This document shows positions 41,461 to 50,539 of a DNA stretch of 64,000 bases, in pieces. Numbering within the stretch: position 1 is the first letter of the stretch; every line of letters begins with the position of its first letter. The position numbers were made by a program, and so were the translations under genes. Origin of the DNA: Microbacterium testaceum StLB037 (GTDB lineage: Bacteria; Actinomycetota; Actinomycetes; Actinomycetales; Microbacteriaceae); assembly GCF_008763945.1 (NCBI RefSeq), contig NZ_VTQH01000003.1:62001-126000 (forward strand). The letters are read 5' to 3'. The notes under the pieces were generated by a model. That model worked only from the letters and a program-made list of their open reading frames with translations, did no database searches and was not told the origin of the DNA.

Positions 41461-43168
41461 TCGTTCCGACCGAGGTGACACCGTGACCGACCCGCTGCGC
41501 CCCTCCGACCACGCCGACTCCCTCCCCGCCGGGTCGGGCGACGACGTCACGCAGCCGCGTCTGGGAGTGATCGGGTGGCTGCGCTGGGGCTGGCGTCAGC
41601 TGACCTCGATGCGCACGGCGCTGGTGCTCCTGCTGCTGCTCGCGATCGCGGCCGTCCCCGGCTCGCTCGTGCCGCAGCGCACCGCCGACCCCAACGGTGT
41701 CACGCAGTACTTCACCGACAACCCCGACCTCGCGCCGGTGCTCGACAAGCTGAGCCTGTTCGACGTGTACAGCTCGCCGTGGTTCTCAGCGATCTACCTC
41801 CTGCTGTTCGTCTCGCTCATCGGCTGCGTGCTGCCGCGCACCAAGCACCACTGGAAGGCTCTGCGCTCGCAGCCTCCCCGGACCCCCGCCCGGCTGTCGC
41901 GGCTCGACGGTCACCGCACCCGCACGATCGAGGTCGAGCAGGACGCGGATGCCGTGGCGGCGGCCGCGATCGACAGCGCCGCCGCGCAACTGCGCAAGAG
42001 CGGCTACCGCGTGGCCCGGTACGACGCGCGCGGCAGTTTCTCGGTGTCGGCGGAGCGCGGCTATCTGCGCGAGACCGGCAACCTGCTCTTCCACGGCGCG
42101 CTCGTGGGCGTGCTGATCGCCGTGGGCGTGGGCGGGGGCTTCACGTACACCGGCCAGCGCGTGCTCGTCGAGGGCCAGGCGTTCAGCAACAGTCTGCTGG
42201 ACTACTCCTCGTTCAACCCGGGGCGCTTCGTCGGCGGCGACACCCTGACGCCCTACTCGATGACCCTCGACAAATTCGACGTCACGTACGTGCCGCCCGG
42301 GCAACCGGGTTCGGGACAGGCCGGCGACTTCGTCGCGCACGTGACGACCCAGACGCCCGGGGGCGAAGCTCAGGACGGCGAGGTGCGGGTCAATCACCCC
42401 CTCGACGTGCAGGGCGACCGCGTCTATCTGCTGGGCAACGGCTATGCCCCGACCGTCACGATCCGAGACGCCCAGGGCAACGAGGTGTTCCACGACTCGG
42501 TGGCCTTCCTGCCTCAGGATGCCAACATGACCTCGCTCGGCGTCATCAAGGTCGCCGACGGACTGCCGCAGCAGCTCGGATTGCTCGGGTTCTTCTACCC
42601 GACGATGGACGTGCTGCCCTCGGGCGCTCTCACCTCGACGTACGGGGCGCTCGAGTACCCGACCCTCACGCTGCGCGTGTACGAGGGCGACCTCGGTATC
42701 GACGACGGAACGCCTCGGTCGGTCTACACGCTCGATCCCTCGGGCATGACCCAGATCGCGGGCGGCGACAGCGGCACCCCCGCCATCCAACTGATGCCGG
42801 GTCAGACCGAGGACCTGCCCAACGGGCTCGGCACGATCACGTTCGAGAACGAGGCGCCGGCCGGCGCCACGGGCTACGAGCAGTCGGTCAAGCGCTTCGC
42901 GTCGCTGTCGATCCACCGCGACCTCGCCGGTCCCTGGGTGCTCGGCTTCGCACTGCTGGCCCTCTTCGGTCTGCTCGCGGCCCTGTTCGTCCCGCGCCGG
43001 CGCATGTGGGTCAAGGCGACCCCTCGCGAAGGCGTCGTCGAGATCGAGTACGCCGGTCTCGCCCGCGGCGAGGACCCGACGCTGGCCGCGGCCGTCGTCC
43101 AGCTCGCCGACAAGCACGGCGCGACCCTCCCCGCCCAGAGCCACCCCGACACCGGAAAAGTAGACTGA
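41441..43168 (+). CDS. resB: Cytochrome c biogenesis protein ResB
   Basis: 575 residues: helices near 50-70, 105-122, 190-210 and 500-520, a large extracytoplasmic domain (about 215-500) and a cytoplasmic tail. LTSMRTALVLLLLLAIAAVP starts the ResB core. With CcsA/CcsB it forms the System II haem-delivery synthase. ATG 41441 follows AGGGGGTGAT; GTG 41483 with GAGG upstream is an alternative. Confidence 0.9.
   Translation: MSSSRSDRSDRGDTVTDPLRPSDHADSLPAGSGDDVTQPRLGVIGWLRWGWRQLTSMRTALVLLLLLAIAAVPGSLVPQRTADPNGVTQYFTDNPDLAPVLDKLSLFDVYSSPWFSAIYLLLFVSLIGCVLPRTKHHWKALRSQPPRTPARLSRLDGHRTRTIEVEQDADAVAAAAIDSAAAQLRKSGYRVARYDARGSFSVSAERGYLRETGNLLFHGALVGVLIAVGVGGGFTYTGQRVLVEGQAFSNSLLDYSSFNPGRFVGGDTLTPYSMTLDKFDVTYVPPGQPGSGQAGDFVAHVTTQTPGGEAQDGEVRVNHPLDVQGDRVYLLGNGYAPTVTIRDAQGNEVFHDSVAFLPQDANMTSLGVIKVADGLPQQLGLLGFFYPTMDVLPSGALTSTYGALEYPTLTLRVYEGDLGIDDGTPRSVYTLDPSGMTQIAGGDSGTPAIQLMPGQTEDLPNGLGTITFENEAPAGATGYEQSVKRFASLSIHRDLAGPWVLGFALLALFGLLAALFVPRRRMWVKATPREGVVEIEYAGLARGEDPTLAAAVVQLADKHGATLPAQSHPDTGKVD
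43161..43166 (+). promoter_or_regulatory. -10 box of leaderless ccsB, inside the resB 3' end
   Basis: TAGACT ends 6 nt before ATG 43173 and uses the last resB codons and its stop. It may give ccsB a second, internal promoter. Confidence 0.6.
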
Positions 43169-43172
43169 GACC

Positions 43173-44180
43173 ATGCCCGGAACCGACCCGCTTCTCCTCG
43201 ACGAGATCTCCCTCCTCCTGGTGTGGACGGCGGTCGCCATCTACGTGCTGGCGTTCATCGCGTACGCCATCGATCTCGCACGCCGCTCCGACCTCGCGCT
43301 GAAGGCGAAAGACGAGGTCGTCGCGCGCGAGCTCGTCACCGCGGGCGGCGGGGGAGTGATCTCCTCGGGCACTGCCTCTGCGGCATCCCCTTCTTCGGCG
43401 AAGCCCCGCTACCTCTGGGCTCGGATGGGGACCGTTCTCACGGCGCTGGGCTTCGTGTTCCACCTGGTCGCCACGGTTCTGCGCGGTGTCGCCGCCGGGC
43501 GCGTGCCGTGGTCGAACATGTACGAGTTCGCGATGACCGGACTGCTGCTGATCATCGCGGTGTACCTCGTGGTGCTCACGCGCTACGACCTGCGCTTCCT
43601 CGGCTCGCTCATGACCGGTCTCGCCGTGCTGTTGCTGGGAGGGGCGACCCTCGCGTTCCACGTCGAGGTCGTGCCGCTGGCCGACCCGCTGAAGTCGGTG
43701 TGGCTCGTCGTGCACGTGTTCGTCGCGAGCCTGGCGACGGCGTTGTTCGCTCTGGCGTTCGGGTTGTCGGTGGTGCAGCTCATCCAGGCGCGCCGTGAGC
43801 GCAAGCTCGCCGACGCACCCGCGGATGCCGCGACGAAGCGCAGCTTCCTGCGCACGGTCCCGAACGCCGACGCGCTCGAGTCTCTCGCCTACCGCTTCGC
43901 CATCGTCGGGTTCATCTTCTGGACCTTCACCCTCATCGCCGGGTCGATCTGGGCCAATGATGCGTGGGGCCGCTTCTGGGGCTTCGACACCAAGGAAGTC
44001 TGGACCTTCGTCATCTGGGTGCTCTACGCCGGGTACATCCACGCCCGCGCGACGCGCGGCTGGCGCGGCACGCGCTCGGCCTGGCTGTCGATCATCGGCT
44101 TCACCGCGGTGCTGTTCAACTTCACGATCGTCAACGTCTTCTTCAAGGGCCTGCACGCCTACAGCGGCCTCACGACCTGA
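43173..44180 (+). CDS. ccsB: Cytochrome c biogenesis protein CcsB/CcsA-type haem transporter
   Basis: 335 residues, about eight helices. The tryptophan-rich haem-binding signature is WANDAWGRFWGFDTKEVWTF (about 265-285), with external histidines in GFVFHLVATVLRG and LKSVWLVVHVFVAS. It carries haem to ResB for ligation to apocytochrome. Four bases after resB. It ends the operon; the repeat block follows. Confidence 0.92.
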   Translation: MPGTDPLLLDEISLLLVWTAVAIYVLAFIAYAIDLARRSDLALKAKDEVVARELVTAGGGGVISSGTASAASPSSAKPRYLWARMGTVLTALGFVFHLVATVLRGVAAGRVPWSNMYEFAMTGLLLIIAVYLVVLTRYDLRFLGSLMTGLAVLLLGGATLAFHVEVVPLADPLKSVWLVVHVFVASLATALFALAFGLSVVQLIQARRERKLADAPADAATKRSFLRTVPNADALESLAYRFAIVGFIFWTFTLIAGSIWANDAWGRFWGFDTKEVWTFVIWVLYAGYIHARATRGWRGTRSAWLSIIGFTAVLFNFTIVNVFFKGLHAYSGLTT

Positions 44181-44311
44181 CCTGGGCAGGACCCGCGTGC
44201 CCGTCCGGCTTGTCGCCGGGCGGGCCCTCTTCTGTGTGGGGAAGAGGCCGGGGCACGGTCTGAGGATGCGTGGCTCCGCGAGCCGCGTGTGGATACGCCG
44301 TGGGGTGAGGC

Positions 44312-44397
44312 GTGCACAACGGCGGGGCGTTCTGCGAAACGCCGAGTATGGCGGTGGCGTTCCCGGCGTGTCGGCGACGCGCCCCGCCGTTGTGCAC
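44312..44397. repeat. Palindromic element copy 1, 86 bp
   Basis: Perfect 18-bp arms GTGCACAACGGCGGGGCG (44312-44329) and their complement (44380-44397) around a 50-nt core containing TTCTGCGAAACGCC and smaller inverted repeats. Confidence 0.9.
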
Positions 44398-44484
44398 GGG
44401 TGGCGGGGAGGGCGGTGGGATGCCGCGAGCTCGGGCCTGAGGAGACGTCACGGCCCGGGGCGACGCGGACCTGCCGGCCGGGGC

Positions 44485-44570
44485 GTGCCTGACGGCGGGG
44501 CGTTTCGCGACGCGCCGGGTCACGGGGCCCTTTGCTCCGCGTGTCGCCCGACCGGCCCGCCGTTGTGCTC
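44485..44570. repeat. Palindromic element copy 2, 86 bp, diverged
   Basis: Arms GTGCCTGACGGCGGGGCG (44485-44502) and CGGCCCGCCGTTGTGCTC (44553-44570), pairing at about 13 of 18. Same length as copy 1, related arms and a TTTCGCGACGCGCC core like copy 1. Confidence 0.75.
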
Positions 44571-44600
44571 GGGGCGTCGTCGGCTAGCGTGCCCCAGTCC

Positions 44601-44643
44601 CACGACACGACGCGACACGACACGACGCGACACGGCACGGCAC
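44601..44643. repeat. 15-bp tandem repeat
   Basis: CACGACACGACGCGA twice exactly, then CACGGCACGGCAC. Confidence 0.85.
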
Positions 44644-44706
44644 CTGGGCGCGCGGGCGGGCGCGGGCGCGGGCGGGCGCGGACGCGGGCGGCCGCCGCAC
44701 CGTTTC

Positions 44707-44832
44707 GGCCCAGGCCCCGAGCGACGGGGCTCAGGCGACGGCGGCGGCGGCCCGGGCCCCGAGCGACGGGGCTCAGGCGGCGGCGGCGGCGGCCCAGGCC
44801 CCGAGCGACGGGGCTCAGGCGACGGCGGCGGC
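44707..44832. repeat. 42-bp tandem repeat, three copies, duplicating a gene end
   Basis: Units begin GGCCCRGGCCCCGAGCGACG at 44707, 44749 and 44791; a fourth partial unit starts at 44833 inside the YhgE gene. Each holds the last ~9 codons (ARAAAAVA) and stop of that minus-strand gene, so the end of the gene is repeated downstream. Confidence 0.88.
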
Positions 44833-46899
44833 GGCCCGGGCCGAGACGGTGCGGCGGCGCACCACGACCAGCGTCGTGACGACGAGCGAGAGCACCGCCC
44901 ACACGACGAGGCCCGCGGCTCCCGCTCCCACGCCGCCGGCGGCGGTCAGGGCGCCGAGCATGGCGTCGTACGCGGGAGCGGTCGGCAGCACCGAGGCGAA
45001 GCCCGCGAGCACCGGCGGAACCGTCGAGACGATGCTCGTCGCGAGGGCCAGTGCCCCCACGATCGCGGCGACCCAGCGGCCCGCCCCACCGAGCAGCGCG
45101 ACGAGCGCCTGGTTCACGGCCGCGAAGGCGACTCCCGCCACGAGGCAGATCATCGCGAACACGGCCCAGTCGCCCCAGCTGTAGTCGGAGGCCACCTGCA
45201 CGACGCCCGCCACCAGGAGGCCCTGCACCGCACCGATGAGCGCTGCGGGGGCGAAGCCGCGCAACGCGACGAGCCCGGAGGAGCGACGGCTGGTGAGCGC
45301 ACGGGCCGACACGGCCTGCACCACCACGAACGAGGCCAGGGCGCCGAACCACAGAACGGCCATGGCGAGCAACGGCACCGCGGCGCCGCCGAAGAGCGAG
45401 TCGGTGCCCCCGGTCGCCGAGACGGGGTCGGCGACGACGTCGGCGAGGTTCGTCGCCTGGGCGTCGGTGTAGGTGGGAAGCTGCGATACCGCGGTGTCGA
45501 GACCGTCGGCGAGAGACGTCGTCCCCGTGGCGACCTGCGAGACGCCGTCCGCTAGCTGAGCGGCGCCCGTCTCTGCGACGGAGGCTCCGGATGCCAACTG
45601 CCCGGCGCCCGAAGCAAGAGCCGAGGCCCCCGTGCCGAACTGGCGCGCGCCGTCGGCGAGTTTCGTGGCTCCGCCCGCGACGCCGTCGATGCCCCCGGCG
45701 ATGGTGTTCAGGCCCGAGGACGCGTCGCGCGCTCCGTCGGCCAGGCCGGCCGCGCCGTCGCCGAGCTGCTGGTTAGCTGCCGCGATCTGGCGCACGCCGG
45801 CGGGCAGCTCAGCGGCCTGCCCGGCGAGATCGCCGATCTTCGCCACCGTCTGCGTCGCCTGCGGGAGAGCCTTGTTCGCTTCGTCCGAGGCGGTGCGCAG
45901 CGCCTGGCACTGCTCCGGCGTGCCGGTGCAGTCGTCGGCCGCCTTCTGGAGAGCGGCCGCGGCGTCGACCAGGGCCTGATTGACCTGGGGTGCCGCCTTC
46001 GACAGGGCGGTGGCGTCTTCGGCGAAGCTCGGGGGGATCTGATCGGCGAGGCCGTTGATCTGCTTCGCGAGCTCGCGGTTGCCCGCGGCGATGCCGTCGG
46101 CCCCGGTCGCGAGCTTGCCCACACCTGTCGCGGCCTCGCGGGTGCCGGTCGCCAGCGCCCCGGCTCCGCTCGCGAGCTGGCTCGCGCCGTCGGCGAGCGG
46201 AGCGGCCCCCGCGGCGAGCTGCGACGCGCCGTCCGCCAGCCCGGTCGCCCCGGTGGAGAGCTGTCCGAGACCGTCGCGCAGGCTCCCGGCGCCATCGGCC
46301 GCCTGCGATGCACCGTCGGCGAGCCGGTGGGCGCCGCTGGCTGCCGTGCCGAGCTGGTCGCTGAGCGTCGTGAACCCCAGGAAGACGTTCTTCAGGTACT
46401 GCGAAGACAGGGTGCTGCCGTAGATCTGCGAGGCGGTGGATGCCAGAGCTCCGGTGATCGCCCCGTCGACGACGCGGGCGTTCGGCGCCGTCTGTACGCC
46501 GATGGTGGCCTTCTCGGGTGTTTCGCCGGGGCGGGTCGAGAGCGAGGCGGCGGTGAAGTTCTCGGGGATCGTGACGACGGCCGTGTACGTGCCGTCCTTG
46601 AGCCCCGCGGCGGCGTCCTCGTCGTTGGAGATGACCCAGTCGATGTTGCTCGGCTGGTCGTCGGCGCCCTTGACCAGACCCCCGGTCAGCTGGCGCCCGA
46701 GGGGGACGAGCTGACCGTCGAGCTCCACGGCCTTGTCGTCGTTGACGATCGCGGCCGTGATGTTCTCGAGGCGATCGGTGGGCTTGTACAGCGCGCCGAC
46801 CAGGATGCCGCCGATCACCGCCGGGAGCAGGAGGACACCGATGAGGGTCAGCCAGGTGACGGGGCGGCGCGAGCGGGAGCGCTCGACGGGGAGAGTCAT
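44815..46899 (-). CDS. YhgE/Pip-domain membrane protein
   Basis: 694 residues. A first helix (about 15-33), then an external ABC2-type permease-like region, a long stretch (about 190-460) of LADGASQLASGAGALA-type 7/11-residue repeats likely to form helical coils, and five C-terminal helices (about 500-680). YhgE/Pip proteins include the lactococcal phage-infection protein; related proteins pair with efflux or secretion systems. ATG 46899 overlaps the MMPL gene stop (ATGA), so the two are one operon. The last codons are part of the 42-bp tandem repeat. Confidence 0.87.
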   Translation of the reverse strand: MTLPVERSRSRRPVTWLTLIGVLLLPAVIGGILVGALYKPTDRLENITAAIVNDDKAVELDGQLVPLGRQLTGGLVKGADDQPSNIDWVISNDEDAAAGLKDGTYTAVVTIPENFTAASLSTRPGETPEKATIGVQTAPNARVVDGAITGALASTASQIYGSTLSSQYLKNVFLGFTTLSDQLGTAASGAHRLADGASQAADGAGSLRDGLGQLSTGATGLADGASQLAAGAAPLADGASQLASGAGALATGTREAATGVGKLATGADGIAAGNRELAKQINGLADQIPPSFAEDATALSKAAPQVNQALVDAAAALQKAADDCTGTPEQCQALRTASDEANKALPQATQTVAKIGDLAGQAAELPAGVRQIAAANQQLGDGAAGLADGARDASSGLNTIAGGIDGVAGGATKLADGARQFGTGASALASGAGQLASGASVAETGAAQLADGVSQVATGTTSLADGLDTAVSQLPTYTDAQATNLADVVADPVSATGGTDSLFGGAAVPLLAMAVLWFGALASFVVVQAVSARALTSRRSSGLVALRGFAPAALIGAVQGLLVAGVVQVASDYSWGDWAVFAMICLVAGVAFAAVNQALVALLGGAGRWVAAIVGALALATSIVSTVPPVLAGFASVLPTAPAYDAMLGALTAAGGVGAGAAGLVVWAVLSLVVTTLVVVRRRTVSARAAAAVA

Positions 46900-49796
46900 G
46901 CGAACACCTCGGAGAGATCGGCGAAGGTTTCGGGTTCGGGACGGTGGCGACGCGGGGTCGGAAGGGCGAGCGATGTGACGTCGGAACGCTGCGCGAGAGC
47001 GAGCAGCGCGAGGGCGCGGCGTTCGTCGCGCGCCGACACGACGAGCGTGAATGGCGACGACGCGTCGTCGCTGCGCTCGCGCGCGTCGGTCGCGGCCCGT
47101 CGGAGCAGTAGCGCCACGTCGTCGCGGGCGTCGTCGTCGAGACGGTCGATGTCGGACACGAGAACCACGCGCGAGCCGCGGGAGGCAGCCTGGGCGACGT
47201 CGGCCGCCGCCTCGGAGGGATCGTCGAGCAGGGCGACACCGACGCGGGAACGAACGGCCCCGGCGCGTTCCGGAACGAGCAGACCGTCGACACGCAGGCG
47301 CCCGTCGATCTGCGACAGCCGGCCCGACAGAGCGAGCAGCAGGGCGCGTGTGGTGCGGGTCTCGCCGGTCACCAGGAGGGTTCCGCCGTACCCCAGTCGC
47401 AGCGAGACGTCCGCGAACACCGGCTCCTCGGCATCCGACGATCCGACGGTGCGCAGCTCGTCGGCGGCGATGGCGATGGCGGGCTCGCTCGGCCAGTCGG
47501 CCAGGCGCACCTCGCGCTCGACCGCTTCGCCCTCGACGTCGAGCTTGGGCAGCGAGCGGTCGAGCCAGCGGGGCATCCACCACGCCTTCGCGCCCAGCAG
47601 CGCCAGGATCGCGGGGACGAGTGTCATACGCACGAGGAACGCGTCGACCGCGACGCCCACGGCCAGACCCAGGGCGATGGGTTTGAGGCTCGAGTCGCCC
47701 TCGGGGACGAAGGCGACGAAGACGGCGAACATGATGACGGCGGCGGCGACGACGACGCGGGCCGAGGCCGAGAATCCGCTGCGGACGGCGCCGAGGGCGA
47801 CCTCGCGCGGCGTGCGGCCCTCGCGGCCGGCGTGCACGTAGTCCTCTCGCATGCGCGAGACGAGGAACACCTGATAGTCCATCGCGAGGCCGAAGAGCAC
47901 GCCCATCACGACGATCGGCATGAAGCTGATGATCGGGCCGACCTTGGCCACGTGCAGGGCGTCGGCGAACCAGCCCCACTCGAACACCGCTGCCACCACG
48001 CCGAACGAGGCGGCGACCGACAGCAAATACCCGCCGGCCGCGGTGAGCGGCACCCAGATCGAGCGGAACACGATCATCAGCAGCACGAGCGAGAGCCCGA
48101 CCACGAAGAGGCCGAAGGGCAGCAGCGCCGCGCCCAGCTGGTCGGAGATGTCGATCGTCACGGCCGTATAGCCGGTGACGAGCAGGTGCACGCCGAACTG
48201 GTCGTAGAGACGCGGTTCTGCAGCGCGCAGCGTGCGCACGAGGTCGGCGGTGCGCGGGTCGTCGGGGGCGGTCTCGGGCACGATCTGCACGATGCCGGTG
48301 TCGGCGGTCTGGTTGGGGGTCGCCAGAGCCACCTGAGCGACTCCGGGGATCTTCGCGATCTCGTCGCCGATGCTCGTCATGAGGTTCACCGGATCGTTCG
48401 AGGTGACGATGGTGCCGGTCATGATGAGCGGGCCGTTCGCGCCCGGTCCGAAATACTCGTCGGTCAGCTCGTAGGCGACGCGCGCCTCGTCGCCCTTCGG
48501 GAGCTGTCCGGCGTTGGGCAGGGTGAGGGCGAGAGAGGCCGCCGGGATGGCCGTCAGCCCGAGCAGCCCGATCACCGCGACGCTCGTGACGACGGGATGC
48601 CGGGTCACCAGGCCCACCCAGTGCTTCGCCGGGCCGTTTCGTTCCGCGCGCGAGGCGGCGGACGCCGCCGCCTTCTTCTCGCGTTCGGCCGCGGCCTCGG
48701 CCAGGGCTTCCGCGCCTTCCTGTGCCGACATGCCCCGACGACGGCGGCGTGATGCCTTCGGTCGCCGGAAGCCCCACCCCACCACGCGGTGCCCCGCGAA
48801 GCCGAGGAACGCCGGGGTCAGCGTCAGGCCGACGCACACCGCGATCGCGACGGCGACGGAGGCGGCGATGCCCATGGTCGTCAGGAACGGGATGCCGGCG
48901 AAGCTGAGGCCGATGAGGGCGATGAGCACGGTGATGCCGGCGAACACGACGGCCGAACCCGCGGTTCCGACGGCGCGCGCGGTCGACTCCTCGGGGTCCA
49001 TTCCCGCCCGTGTCTGATCCTGATGTCGCGACACGATGAACAGCGCGTAGTCGATGCCGACCGCCAGGCCCAACATCACCGCCAGCAGGGGAGTGGTCGA
49101 CGACACGGTCGCGAAACCGGTCGCGACGAAGATGAGCGCGATCGAGAGGGCGACGCCGAGGATCGCGGTGGCCAGCGGCATCCCGGCCACGAGGAACGAG
49201 CGGAACGTGACCATCAGCACGAGGGCGGCGATCACCACGCCGAGGGCCTCGGTCAGGGAGACGCCGGGGATCTCGGTGGCGAAGAGCTGACCGCCCAGGA
49301 CCGCCTGCGACCCCGAGGGCAGGGCGGAACCGAGGGCGGTGGTGGCGTCGCGGAGGGCGTCCTTGGTCGCGGCCGGGACGGCGGTGGACTCGCCCGCGAA
49401 CTGGATGCGGACGATGGCCGCGCGCCCGTCGTCGGAGATGCCGCCCGAGATGCGCGTGTCGTAGGGGTCGGTCACGGCTTCGACGAAGTCGAGCGTGCCG
49501 ATGTCGGTGGAGGCCTTCTGTATGGCGTCCTGATAATCCTGATCGCGCACGCTCGCCCCGTCGGCGGAGACGACCACGATCTCGGCGCTCGCCCCGCTCA
49601 CCTGGGGGAAGGTGCGACCGAGCATCTCGAGACCGGCCTGCGACTCGGTGCCGGGGATGGTGAAGGAGTTGTCGGTGCCCTTGGCGAAGACGGCGACGCC
49701 GCCACCGGCGATCACCAGGATCAGCAGCCACCCGGTCAGCACGCGCCAGGGGTGGCGGAACGACCAGCGACCCAGGGTGTACAGGAATGTCGACAC
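46896..49796 (-). CDS. MMPL/RND transporter with degenerate ABC-like C-terminal domain
   Basis: 966 residues. Two blocks of six membrane helices with large external loops match the MMPL family; GLAVGIDYALFIVSRHQD and FGLAMDYQVFLVSRMRED are the paired helix-4/10 signatures. After the last helix comes a ~174-residue tail (about 793-966) like an ABC ATPase: VFADVSLRLGYGGTLLVTGE, but the P-loop reads GETRTTRA without Gly-Lys, the LSGGQ is missing, Walker B reads VVLVSDIDRLD and the H-loop SARD. GTG 49796 is preferred to 49808: STFLYTLGRWSFRHPW is the usual start and GGGAG lies 5 nt upstream. It is co-transcribed with the YhgE gene and divergent from a TetR gene. Confidence 0.87.
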   Translation of the reverse strand: MSTFLYTLGRWSFRHPWRVLTGWLLILVIAGGGVAVFAKGTDNSFTIPGTESQAGLEMLGRTFPQVSGASAEIVVVSADGASVRDQDYQDAIQKASTDIGTLDFVEAVTDPYDTRISGGISDDGRAAIVRIQFAGESTAVPAATKDALRDATTALGSALPSGSQAVLGGQLFATEIPGVSLTEALGVVIAALVLMVTFRSFLVAGMPLATAILGVALSIALIFVATGFATVSSTTPLLAVMLGLAVGIDYALFIVSRHQDQTRAGMDPEESTARAVGTAGSAVVFAGITVLIALIGLSFAGIPFLTTMGIAASVAVAIAVCVGLTLTPAFLGFAGHRVVGWGFRRPKASRRRRRGMSAQEGAEALAEAAAEREKKAAASAASRAERNGPAKHWVGLVTRHPVVTSVAVIGLLGLTAIPAASLALTLPNAGQLPKGDEARVAYELTDEYFGPGANGPLIMTGTIVTSNDPVNLMTSIGDEIAKIPGVAQVALATPNQTADTGIVQIVPETAPDDPRTADLVRTLRAAEPRLYDQFGVHLLVTGYTAVTIDISDQLGAALLPFGLFVVGLSLVLLMIVFRSIWVPLTAAGGYLLSVAASFGVVAAVFEWGWFADALHVAKVGPIISFMPIVVMGVLFGLAMDYQVFLVSRMREDYVHAGREGRTPREVALGAVRSGFSASARVVVAAAVIMFAVFVAFVPEGDSSLKPIALGLAVGVAVDAFLVRMTLVPAILALLGAKAWWMPRWLDRSLPKLDVEGEAVEREVRLADWPSEPAIAIAADELRTVGSSDAEEPVFADVSLRLGYGGTLLVTGETRTTRALLLALSGRLSQIDGRLRVDGLLVPERAGAVRSRVGVALLDDPSEAAADVAQAASRGSRVVLVSDIDRLDDDARDDVALLLRRAATDARERSDDASSPFTLVVSARDERRALALLALAQRSDVTSLALPTPRRHRPEPETFADLSEVFA

Positions 49797-49823
49797 GGCG
49801 GCTCCCACGATCGGTGAACGAGT

Positions 49824-49858
49824 CGATACATCACCGTATCGGATACATCAATGTATCG
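49824..49858. promoter_or_regulatory. Tandem TetR-type operators
   Basis: CGATACATCACCGTATCG (49824-49841) and GATACATCAATGTATC (49842-49857) are adjacent palindromes sharing GATACATCANNGTATC. They lie between the MMPL-YhgE operon and the TetR gene, so they are probably that regulator's sites. Confidence 0.82.
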
Positions 49859-49912
49859 TAGATCGCGAGGGGCGTACCGAAGCTGGGGGTCCGCTCAGAA
49901 CAGGAGACGCGG

Positions 49913-50539
49913 ATGATGGACACCGCACCCGCCCCGTCGCGGCGGCGCGAGAACACCCGCACGCGCCTCATGGATGCCGCCGCGGAGATGTTCGCCGAGG
50001 TCGGCATCGACGCCGCCTCGGTCGAGGCGATCTGCGAGTGCGCCGGCTTCACCCGGGGCGCCTTCTACTCGAACTTCGCCTCGAAAGAAGAGCTCTTCCT
50101 CGCGCTGTGCGCGCGCTCCGCCGAGACGACGATCGCCGCGGTCCGCGACCGCGTCACCTCGATCGAGGACCGCGGTCTCGACACGGCGGGAGACGTCCGC
50201 CATCTCGTGCAGGAGGTGCTCGAGGCGACCGGGGAGGACCGGCTCGACGTGCTCCTCGGCGCTGAAACGCGGTTGCAGGCGCTGCGCAACCCCGAGTTCG
50301 CCGAGGCGTATCTCGCCCTCAATCAGGGCCTGGTCGACAGCGTCACCCAGCTCGTGCGCGACATCGCCGACGCCCGGTCGCTGTCTCTGCGCGTGCCGGC
50401 CGACTCGGCCACCGAACTGCTGCTGTCGGTCTGGATCTCCACGTCCGAGACCGCCTTGCTCGTCGGTCAGGACCAGACGGTCGCCCGCACCCAACTGGCC
50501 GAGAGGCTCTCGCAGGTGGTCGGGCTCATCCTCGAGTGA
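49913..50539 (+). CDS. TetR/AcrR-family repressor
   Basis: 208 residues. HTH: NTRTRLMDAAAEMFAEVGID, then CAGFTRGAFYSNFASKEELF, the TetR recognition helix. The C-terminal effector domain (about 60-208) is helical and unspecific. AGGAG lies 9-10 nt before the ATG. It presumably represses itself and the divergent MMPL-YhgE operon until a membrane-active compound binds. 14 bases overlap the convergent menC. Confidence 0.9.
   Translation: MMDTAPAPSRRRENTRTRLMDAAAEMFAEVGIDAASVEAICECAGFTRGAFYSNFASKEELFLALCARSAETTIAAVRDRVTSIEDRGLDTAGDVRHLVQEVLEATGEDRLDVLLGAETRLQALRNPEFAEAYLALNQGLVDSVTQLVRDIADARSLSLRVPADSATELLLSVWISTSETALLVGQDQTVARTQLAERLSQVVGLILE

Larger units (their letters stand above)
44181..44814. 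other. 634-bp gene-free, repeat-rich intergenic block
   Basis: No credible coding frame. It holds two 86-bp palindromic elements (44312-44397, 44485-44570), a 15-bp tandem repeat (44601-44643), a GC-only stretch (44649-44692) and 42-bp tandem repeats that run into the YhgE gene. It lies between two convergent operons, where no promoter is needed. Confidence 0.8.

Noticed and set aside
44181..44814. Protein-coding gene in the repeat block
   Set aside because: Open frames there are repeat-driven and lack start signals and recognisable domains.
44815..49731. A 1638-codon open frame across the YhgE and MMPL genes on the minus strand
   Set aside because: Only the first 46899-44815 part is the YhgE gene; the rest is a stop-poor shadow frame of MMPL, with Arg/His/Ala-rich composition and no domains.
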